Shown here in pieces: positions 1 to 5,444 of a stretch of 6,994 bases of DNA. Position 1 is the stretch's first letter, and the number at the start of each line of letters is the position of its first letter. Under the pieces are notes generated by a model. That model saw only the letters and a list, made by a program, of their open reading frames with translations. It did no database searches and was not told the origin of the DNA. Position numbers and translations under genes: made by a program. The stretch is from contig CALFUE010000082.1 in NCBI GenBank assembly GCA_937916345.1, positions 1 through 6,994 on the forward strand. Direction: 5' to 3'. This stretch comes from an uncultured bacterium (lineage in GTDB: Bacteria; Bacillota; Clostridia; Lachnospirales; Lachnospiraceae).

Positions 1-16
1 ATGCGAATATTGGGGA

Positions 17-48
17 GGATTGTGGGAGTGCGAAGCACGGAACAATCC
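17..48. repeat. Imperfect inverted repeat / hairpin with GCGAAGC tip, just downstream of purO
   Basis: The outer arms at 17-23 (GGATTGT) and 42-48 (ACAATCC) are perfectly complementary. The inner arms at 28-31 (GTGC) and 35-38 (GCAC) close a GAA triloop (32-34). Between them is an asymmetric internal loop, GGGA (24-27) opposite GGA (39-41), all purines on the plus strand. The tip, GCGAAGC at 30-36, matches the heptamer known to form an exceptionally stable DNA mini-hairpin. The element begins 8 bases after the purO stop codon. Read in the purO direction it is followed by TCCCCAATATTCGCAT, not a U-run, so it does not look like a normal intrinsic terminator. It may be a REP-like dispersed repeat or a transcript 3'-end stabiliser. 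The inverted repeat itself is certain; its function is not known. Confidence 0.7.
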
Positions 49-55
49 GTAGGAA

Positions 56-781
56 TCATTTTGCACTATAACCATATTTATTTATTATCTTTTCGGTATA
101 TTCTCCTGACGCGATATCTATAAATCTTACCGCAAGGGAAATCCTGTTGTCTTCGTTCAGGTTATTCCAGATGGTGTCAGCGATCTCGTCCATACCTCCC
201 TTAAGCTCCACGATCTTCGGCTCACCCTCAAAGCTGGGGAGTGGATCAGCGTTTGCCGCGTAGGTGTGGATGAAACGGCCGATCCCATTCCTGGGATGAT
301 CATAGGTATAGAGATATCTGTTTTCAGAAAGAGGATTTTTCTCGTCAGTCTTCAGGATGGACATTGCGTAAGAAAAATCTCCGTCCCTCCTCTCGATGAC
401 AGCCGATATCCTGGGAGTAAAATTCGGTCCGTCGGGTTCAAATCTCCTGGTCCTGAGAACCTGCTCAAATGACACTCCGCTGGCCAGTCCCACATACACG
501 GTGTCGGTCTGGTCTCCGTTTGTGATTATGGTGTCCTCCCTGTAGGAACGGACTGCGGTATATATGATCAGCGAGGGATCCTCCACCTTTGACTCGTCAT
601 AGGGAACGGTACGTATCTTCCCCCCCTCGGAGACGAATCTCCTGTTTCTGGAATTAGCGGATCTTCCCATGATAAAGTACGCGCCTATGGCGTACTCCCC
701 ATCACAAGATCTGCCCACAATAATACCCCTTCCGGGGTACTCTGAAAATGAAACAGCATCAGCCAATCTCAAAGTTTCCAT
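56..781 (-). CDS. purO: IMP cyclohydrolase, PurO type
   Basis: The 241-residue protein resembles the stand-alone PurO-type IMP cyclohydrolase first described in methanogens and also found in Clostridia. That enzyme closes the ring of FAICAR to give IMP and water, the last step of de novo purine synthesis, in the cytoplasm. Visible family-like motifs are YPGRGIIVG (15-23), FIMGRSANSRNR (36-47), EPDGPNFTPRIS (115-126) and GIGRFIHTY (166-174). The length is that of a complete single-domain enzyme, with no signal peptide, no membrane segment and no PurH formyltransferase domain. The ATG at 779-781 is fixed by a strong GGAGGG site 6 bases upstream. It is separated from the polymer operon by 81 bases that hold a candidate promoter, so it is probably transcribed on its own or with genes beyond the left edge, where a separate AICAR formyltransferase gene might lie. 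The family call is by motif recognition, without a profile search. Confidence 0.85.
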   Translation of the reverse strand: METLRLADAVSFSEYPGRGIIVGRSCDGEYAIGAYFIMGRSANSRNRRFVSEGGKIRTVPYDESKVEDPSLIIYTAVRSYREDTIITNGDQTDTVYVGLASGVSFEQVLRTRRFEPDGPNFTPRISAVIERRDGDFSYAMSILKTDEKNPLSENRYLYTYDHPRNGIGRFIHTYAANADPLPSFEGEPKIVELKGGMDEIADTIWNNLNEDNRISLAVRFIDIASGEYTEKIINKYGYSAK

Positions 782-787
782 ATTTAT

Positions 788-793
788 CCCTCC
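788..793 (-). promoter_or_regulatory. Ribosome binding site of purO
   Basis: On the minus strand GGAGGG lies 6 bases before the ATG at 781, an almost ideal Shine-Dalgarno sequence and spacing. It is clearly stronger than the sites in front of the packed operon genes upstream and supports this start codon. Confidence 0.8.
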
Positions 794-839
794 ATTAATC
801 TCCTGATCTGTACGAATTATTTACGCACTTTTGTATCAA

Positions 840-874
840 AGATTATCATATCAAAAAAACAATTACAAGTTCAA
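840..874 (-). promoter_or_regulatory. Candidate sigma-A-type promoter for purO
   Basis: On the minus strand TTGAAC (869-874) and TATGAT (845-850) are separated by 18 bases and match the -35 and -10 consensus at 4 and 5 of 6 positions. A second reading, TTGTAA (863-868) with TAATCT (840-845), 17 bases apart and with a TGn extended -10, overlaps it. Either would start transcription about 50-60 bases before the purO ATG. The -35 region lies inside the last codons of the upstream gene. The region is AT-rich, so chance matches are likely and the call is tentative. I see no purine-operator or riboswitch structure in the 81-base gap. Confidence 0.35.
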
Positions 875-1999
875 AACCGCGTCATATATGCGCTCTGTGG
901 AATTCCCGTCACAGGAGCCCATGAAGCGGTCGCGAAACTCTTTTACCTGCCTCTCGTCAAAGCCTCTGTCAAAATCTTTTACCGCCGCTATGAGCTCATC
1001 CATCGTCCTTGTCACCGGTCCCGGCGTCAGCTCTTCATAAGAGTAATAGAACCCCCTCTCGTCATAGTACTTTTCCAGATCCGGAGCGTAAAAGATCATT
1101 GGGCGCAGCAGCAGCGAGTATTCAAATATGAGCGAGGAATAATCCGTGACACAGATATCTGCCCGAAGCATCAGTTCTTCAATGGACATCTCTCCAGTCA
1201 GATCTCTCGCGAAGCCGTAGCAATCCTCCGGAATCCAGGCTTTCTCCCTCACAAAAGGATGTTCCTTTATCACCAGAACAAATCTGTCCGAGAGGGCTCC
1301 TTTAAGCTTGCGATAGTCCAGCTCCACGCTCACTGCCTCCTTCTGTGTTCCCCTGAAGGTAGGCGCGAACAATATAACCTTGTAACCTCCCGCCTCGGGA
1401 AACAGCTCCTCAAAACGTCTCTTTGCAAGGATATCGGATTTTTTTCTGAAATAATAGTCCGTCCTGCTGACTCCTGTGGGTCTGATGATATCCTCATCAA
1501 CTCTCATTGCATCCTTGTAGGCTTTTATGCACTCCGGCGAAGATACTGTTACCAGAGAGAGATTTTTGTAATAGGGATATTTTTCCATCTCAGAAAGCGA
1601 CACTCCCCAGGAGAGCTCAGCAGTGGAAAAACCGAATTTCTTGAAGGCACCGCAGCCGTGCCAGGTCTGTATCACACTGGAGCCCTCACGAAGCCTTACG
1701 GCAGAGAGCACATTGCTGGCTTCGTTTATAAATACGTATTTTGCGTCAGCCACCTGAAAAAGCAGCTTCAGGGAGTTTTTTAAGTAGGCTGCCGACGTGA
1801 CTGACCCGTTATGAAGAAAAGAAACCTCTGTGTCAAATTCTCCCGAGAATTTCTCATAGAGCAAAGAAAAGCTGTCCGTCATGACCGGAGCCGAAATCTC
1901 CACGAATACAACTTTTTTCTCCTTTAATTTTTTTAATTTTCCGAGATCATAAAACAAGGGCATCAGCACCTTGAAAGATATAAATTTGAAGAAGCTCAC
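863..1999 (-). CDS. CDP-glycerol glycerophosphotransferase family protein (TagB/TagF-like), second copy
   Basis: This 378-residue protein belongs to the glycerophosphotransferase family that moves glycerol phosphate (or ribitol phosphate in relatives) from a CDP-activated donor to a lipid-linked polymer at the inner membrane face. Family motifs in order are WHGCGAFKKFG (113-123), GVSRTDYYF (176-184), APTFRGT (212-218), KEHP (245-248), TDYSSLIFEYSLL (285-297) and CDGNSTERI (363-371). The WHG and HP histidines and the TDYSS loop correspond to the donor-binding and catalytic region known in TagF. The size fits a TagB-type single-domain enzyme, not the roughly 700-residue TagF polymerase. The N-terminal 25 residues are basic and hydrophobic, which suits peripheral membrane binding. 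The GTG start overlaps the TGA of the ATPase gene by 4 bases, with GGAGG 10 bases upstream, which indicates translational coupling. It is the last gene of the polymer operon. Whether it primes, polymerises or decorates cannot be told from sequence. Confidence 0.85.
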   Translation of the reverse strand: MSFFKFISFKVLMPLFYDLGKLKKLKEKKVVFVEISAPVMTDSFSLLYEKFSGEFDTEVSFLHNGSVTSAAYLKNSLKLLFQVADAKYVFINEASNVLSAVRLREGSSVIQTWHGCGAFKKFGFSTAELSWGVSLSEMEKYPYYKNLSLVTVSSPECIKAYKDAMRVDEDIIRPTGVSRTDYYFRKKSDILAKRRFEELFPEAGGYKVILFAPTFRGTQKEAVSVELDYRKLKGALSDRFVLVIKEHPFVREKAWIPEDCYGFARDLTGEMSIEELMLRADICVTDYSSLIFEYSLLLRPMIFYAPDLEKYYDERGFYYSYEELTPGPVTRTMDELIAAVKDFDRGFDERQVKEFRDRFMGSCDGNSTERIYDAVLNL

Positions 2000-2787
2000 T
2001 CGTCATCATCCTCCATGGAGGCATTGTAACTGTCCAGCACCTCATCCGCCGGACCGTACATCACCATCTTTCCGTCGTCGAGCCAGAGCACATGATCGCA
2101 CAGATCCCTCAGTGTGGAATCCGAGTGGGATACGATGAGCACCGTGTGGCGCTTCTTTTCGATCATCCTCTTCATCCTGCGGTAGCTCTTTTTTTTGAAA
2201 TGTCTGTCACCCACCGAGAGCACCTCGTCGATGAGCAGGATGTCTGTCTCCAGGACAGCAGTAATGGAAAAAGCCAGCTTTGAGTACATTCCTGAAGAAT
2301 AGGAAGCCACGGGTCTGTCGATAAAATCACCCAACTCGGAGAAATCTATGATGCGCTGCATCTCGTTCTCGATCTTTTCCCTGGTAAAGCCCAGAAGCAG
2401 TCCGGACAGCATGATATTCTCCCTGCCCGTGAGATTTTTCTCGAAACCCACGCCTATGGCCATCAGAGACACGGAATTGCCATGCAGGTCTATTTTTCCG
2501 GAATTGACTGAAAATATGCCCGCTATAGCGCGAAGCAGCGTGGATTTTCCGGCGCCGTTGGATCCTATTATCCCGACGATCTGCCCTCTCCTTATCTTCA
2601 GGGAAATCCCCTTTACTGCCTCGTAGTAACGTTTTTTCTCGTGTTTCTTTCCTATCGAGCCCTTTATGGAGCCCCTGTTTCTGATGTCATAGCTGATATG
2701 CACATCTTCGAGGGTTATGGCAACTCTCCCGCGTCTTTTCTTTTCTTCTGTATTTAATTCTTCCGACAAACCGTTTGTCTGCTCCAT
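1996..2787 (-). CDS. Polysaccharide / teichoic acid ABC exporter, ATP-binding protein (TagH/Wzt/KpsT-like)
   Basis: This is the 263-residue ATPase of an exporter for a lipid-linked surface polymer, acting at the cytoplasmic face with the permease encoded just upstream. It shows Walker A GSNGAGKS (75-82), the family phrase MAIGVGFEKNLTGREN (109-124) where other ABC proteins carry the Q-loop, signature YSSGMYSKLAF (163-173), Walker B ILLIDE (183-188), D-loop SVGD (191-194) and switch histidine VSH (219-221). The SYSSGM and LSVGD phrases closely recall Bacillus TagH. After the nucleotide-binding domain only a short acidic tail (EDDDE) remains. It lacks the long C-terminal extension of Bacillus TagH and the polymer-binding domain of some Wzt proteins. 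The first 20 residues are charged and probably disordered. It starts 1 base after the permease stop codon and overlaps the next gene by 4 bases. Substrate identity is inferred from the neighbours. Confidence 0.93.
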   Translation of the reverse strand: MEQTNGLSEELNTEEKKRRGRVAITLEDVHISYDIRNRGSIKGSIGKKHEKKRYYEAVKGISLKIRRGQIVGIIGSNGAGKSTLLRAIAGIFSVNSGKIDLHGNSVSLMAIGVGFEKNLTGRENIMLSGLLLGFTREKIENEMQRIIDFSELGDFIDRPVASYSSGMYSKLAFSITAVLETDILLIDEVLSVGDRHFKKKSYRRMKRMIEKKRHTVLIVSHSDSTLRDLCDHVLWLDDGKMVMYGPADEVLDSYNASMEDDDE

Positions 2788-2788
2788 A

Positions 2789-3589
2789 TCAGATCGCCTT
2801 TGCGTAACTGTTCTCGTTTTTGTATACCAATATAATACCGAAAATATCTATCAAAAGGGCTATGACAAACCATATCCCCAGGCAGAGAAGATCCGGCATT
2901 CCGCCGCCAAGGAGCGCTGTCCGGGCGCTGGTAAGGATAAAAGCCATGGGGTTGACCTTTGACAGTACCACCGCAAGCTCAGGATAGCTCTTTCCGACAC
3001 GCAGCGTGATGTCGAAAAAGATACCCGTCATATAAAAAATAAGCTTTAGTATTATATCCGTGGCGTTTACCAGATCCGTCACATAGACCCCGAAATGCAT
3101 AAAAAAGCACATCACGCCGAAGGAGAGCATGACAAGAAGCAGCATGACAGGTATCAGCCACAGGATATTAACGGTTGGCACAACCCTGAAAAAAATCATC
3201 ATTATGATTATGATGCCGAAGGATATGAGCATCTTGAAGCCGCTGACCAAAAGCTGCGTGATATTCAGCATCAGTTTCGGCACATAGATCCTTGTGATAA
3301 CGCTCTTGCTGCGGCGTATTATGCGCACCGATACCTTTACATTGCCGCTGAAGAAATTCCACAAGGTCAGTCCTATAAAGATGAACAGCGGGAAATTCTC
3401 CTCCCGCCCCGTGAATATAACTCCGAAGACAAAGGTGTACACCAGCATCATGCACAGCGGCTCCAAAACCCACCATACCCAGTTGAGCCTTGAGCCTGCA
3501 ACATCGGCAGCGAGCTTCGCTTTTGCGCTGCAGACCACATAGGTGCTGTATTTACTTAAATCCTTAAAGAATCTTGTCAAGTATCTCAT
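2789..3589 (-). CDS. Polysaccharide / teichoic acid ABC exporter, permease (TagG/Wzm-like, ABC-2 family)
   Basis: From the chosen ATG (3587-3589) the product is 266 residues, a normal length for this family. An amphipathic N-terminus and the segment SRLNWVWWVLEPL (33-45) precede about six hydrophobic helices, roughly at 36-58, 66-82, 106-134, 141-165, 177-193 and 233-256. The phrase YVPKLMLN (102-109) after the second helix is typical of ABC-2 polymer exporters. Together with the adjacent ATPase it would move the undecaprenyl-diphosphate-linked polymer across the membrane. An in-frame ATG at 3641-3643 would add 18 residues, but those bases encode the conserved CDGTSSERI end of the preceding gene and have no ribosome binding site. 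The later ATG leaves a 26-base overlap and gives the usual MRYLTRFFKDL-type start. The stop codon is 1 base before the ATPase start. Confidence 0.9.
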   Translation of the reverse strand: MRYLTRFFKDLSKYSTYVVCSAKAKLAADVAGSRLNWVWWVLEPLCMMLVYTFVFGVIFTGREENFPLFIFIGLTLWNFFSGNVKVSVRIIRRSKSVITRIYVPKLMLNITQLLVSGFKMLISFGIIIIMMIFFRVVPTVNILWLIPVMLLLVMLSFGVMCFFMHFGVYVTDLVNATDIILKLIFYMTGIFFDITLRVGKSYPELAVVLSKVNPMAFILTSARTALLGGGMPDLLCLGIWFVIALLIDIFGIILVYKNENSYAKAI

Positions 3590-4685
3590 TGAGTATTCTC
3601 TCGCTAGATGTGCCATCACAGGCAGCCATTGTCCTGTCAGCAAAGCTCATCATGGCAGCGGCTGCATCAGCCTTCCCGCTCAGAGCCTCATATATACTAT
3701 CCTTTAATCTTTCCTTTGTAAAGACACGTATCCCGGGAATGGAGTCGAAGTCCTCGTAAAAGCCGTTTGATAACGAGTAATCATCATAGTCCGGCACATA
3801 CAGGAGCATCGGCCCGCCCAGGAGTGAGTAATCATAAATGATCGATGAGTAATCGGTGATAAGCAGGTCGCAAACAACCAAAAGCTCCTCGGAGGACAAT
3901 GCGCTGTCGGCATTTCTGTCGCGGTGCCTGTCGTGGGGATGCGGCTTCTTTATCACGCAAAAATCGCCTCCCAGCCCGCGTGCCGCCTCTTCTATATCTG
4001 AAAAGCCCTTCTCGTAAGTGTCTCCCGCGCTGCCGCGAAAAGTTGGTGCGTAGAGTATTATTTTTTTTCCGCGGCGGCTCTCATCTTCATCGTAAAACTT
4101 TTTTCTGATCCGTTCTTTGTATGCCTCGTCAAACATATAGTCAGACCTTGATGTGCCAATGGCCCTGACTTTTTCACTGTCCTGCCTCATGGCAGATACG
4201 AAGGGAGCTATAGCGTATTCAGCAGAAACCGTGACCAGATCATAATTTGAAAACACGTTGCCTCCCCTGTAGGAGGATGGAATGTTTATCTCGCTGTCAT
4301 ATCCGAATTTTTTGAAAGCTCCCCCTGAATGCCAGAGCTGCACCACAAAGGTTTCGCTGTCCTTTTTTGCGGATGCCACCGGCAGATGATTGTCACAGAT
4401 CACCACTGCCGCTGCCCTTCCGTAAACCTTCATAAAATCCAGGGCGCATCTCAGAGAGTAAAAACTCCCCTTTGAATAGTCGTGAAATATCCCGCATACC
4501 TCTATCCCCTTTGTCTTTTTTGCCATATCATAGAGATATCTCATGCTGTAGGGACAGGACTCATTGTGGCAGTCAGAAAATATCACTAATCTGTCTTTAT
4601 GCTTTTTTTTGTGAAGGGAATATGCAGCAGGCAGAATAATCTCCCGCAGCACCGTCTTTATGGTCTCCTTGAAGCCTCTTCCCAT
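3564..4685 (-). CDS. CDP-glycerol glycerophosphotransferase family protein (TagB/TagF-like), first copy
   Basis: This 373-residue protein is a second member of the glycerophosphotransferase family, lying on the other side of the transporter pair from its paralogue. Motifs in order are WHSGGAFKKFG (118-128), GTSRSDYMF (177-185), APTFRG (213-218), KKPHPH (246-251), TDYSSIIYDYSLLG (277-290) and CDGTSSERI (356-364). The first motif has WHS where the paralogue has the more usual WHG. The catalytic-type histidine is kept. Both copies have the TagB-like single-domain length. The N-terminus is basic with a short hydrophobic stretch (14-22), consistent with binding to the inner membrane face. It begins 6 bases after the GT2 stop codon and its 3' end overlaps the permease start by 26 bases. 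It probably adds a polyol phosphate to the growing lipid-linked chain. Glycerol phosphate is the default guess, but the substrate could be ribitol phosphate or another CDP-activated unit. Confidence 0.87.
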   Translation of the reverse strand: MGRGFKETIKTVLREIILPAAYSLHKKKHKDRLVIFSDCHNESCPYSMRYLYDMAKKTKGIEVCGIFHDYSKGSFYSLRCALDFMKVYGRAAAVVICDNHLPVASAKKDSETFVVQLWHSGGAFKKFGYDSEINIPSSYRGGNVFSNYDLVTVSAEYAIAPFVSAMRQDSEKVRAIGTSRSDYMFDEAYKERIRKKFYDEDESRRGKKIILYAPTFRGSAGDTYEKGFSDIEEAARGLGGDFCVIKKPHPHDRHRDRNADSALSSEELLVVCDLLITDYSSIIYDYSLLGGPMLLYVPDYDDYSLSNGFYEDFDSIPGIRVFTKERLKDSIYEALSGKADAAAAMMSFADRTMAACDGTSSERILNEILDKIL

Positions 4686-4691
4686 AACAAA

Positions 4692-5444
4692 TCATCCCAC
4701 ATATTTTTTGATGCCTGCCAAAGTATAACTCACCATCAGTCTTGTGGCCTTCACCCTCTTTACACCCATGTATCGCAGGGTCTTATAGTGCATTTTCGCG
4801 CTCTTTATCTTATTCCTGCTCTTCCCGTCGGGGGACTGCCTGCAGGCCAGATACGGCTCGTCTATCCCGTAGGCTTCGCCGTATTTTTTTGTCACGGAAA
4901 GCATGAGGATGTAATCCTCGTGCAGATCCGATCTGGTGAAGTGAAACTCCCTCGCGATACTGCTTTTCATCAGGACAGACCCGAGTGGTATACGGTTTGA
5001 TCTTAGAAGCTCTTCAAACCCGATCTTCCCCGGCGCGGGGATTATCTTTCCGGTTGACAGGCCATCCTTCGTGTAGAGCTCTCTGGCGGTAAATACCAGA
5101 GGCGCGTTCTTTTCCTTTATCAGGCGTTTCTCATCCCTCAGCTTCCCCGGAAGCCAGAAATCATCTCCGTCGAGAAACGCGATATAATCCGACTCCGTCA
5201 AATCTATACCTCTGTTCCTCGTCTCAGCCACTCCGAGATTCGTCTCGTTACGGTAATACTCCACCGATCCGTTTTCGATGAGGTCAAAGACCGGCGTCCT
5301 CACATCTGAGGGGGACGCGTCATCTATCAGAAGAACCCTGACCTTTTCTCCCTGATCCAGCACGGACATCACGGCTGTCCTGATATACTCTTCACAATTG
5401 TAGGCCGGAATCACCACAGTAATCGTTTCTCTATCGTCACTCAT
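4692..5444 (-). CDS. Glycosyltransferase family 2 protein
   Basis: This 250-residue GT-A-fold glycosyltransferase uses a nucleotide sugar to extend a lipid-linked oligosaccharide in the cytoplasm. Visible landmarks are the opening VIPAYN (11-16), the nucleotide-binding DDAS (41-44), NLGVAETRN (69-77), the metal-binding DGDD (92-95) followed by WLPGKL, and HEDY (175-178), whose ED pair fits the position of the catalytic base in this family. There is no membrane anchor; the C-terminal 35 residues are basic and may touch the membrane. Its ATG overlaps the TGA of the preceding sugar transferase gene by 4 bases (ATGA), so the two are probably translationally coupled and it may add the second sugar of the linkage unit. 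The donor and acceptor sugars cannot be predicted from sequence alone. Confidence 0.9.
   Translation of the reverse strand: MSDDRETITVVIPAYNCEEYIRTAVMSVLDQGEKVRVLLIDDASPSDVRTPVFDLIENGSVEYYRNETNLGVAETRNRGIDLTESDYIAFLDGDDFWLPGKLRDEKRLIKEKNAPLVFTARELYTKDGLSTGKIIPAPGKIGFEELLRSNRIPLGSVLMKSSIAREFHFTRSDLHEDYILMLSVTKKYGEAYGIDEPYLACRQSPDGKSRNKIKSAKMHYKTLRYMGVKRVKATRLMVSYTLAGIKKYVG

Noticed and set aside
808..834. Short inverted repeat in the gap before purO (GTGCG and CGTAC around a 9-base AT-rich loop)
   Set aside because: Only five pairs including one G-T, no U-tract and no further conserved elements, so it does not support a terminator or riboswitch.
1259..1783. Plus-strand open frame of 174 codons
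   Set aside because: It lies wholly antisense to the second TagB/TagF-like gene, whose conserved motifs run through the region; no recognisable domain and no start signals.
1928..1934. Run of seven A residues on the minus strand, near an AAAGGAG sequence, inside the second TagB/TagF-like gene
   Set aside because: It could suggest slippage or an internal start, but it simply encodes the Lys-Leu-rich KLKKLKEKK stretch, and the frame continues intact through all family motifs. No useful alternative frame or in-frame start at proper spacing follows.
2430..2480. Missing Q-loop glutamine in the exporter ATPase
   Set aside because: The MAIGVGFEKNLTGREN phrase matches the equivalent region of TagH (LIAIAAGLNNQLTGRDN in Bacillus), so this is normal for the family and not a sign of inactivity.
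3095..3493. Plus-strand open frame of 132 codons, rich in His, Asp, Tyr and Gln
   Set aside because: It is exactly antisense to the permease gene. Complementing codons for hydrophobic residues gives such hydrophilic composition. There is no ribosome binding site or family resemblance.
4599..5000. Plus-strand open frame of 133 codons spanning the junction of the GT2 and TagB/TagF-like genes
   Set aside because: Antisense to two well-supported genes and without its own ribosome binding site; composition looks like a shadow frame.
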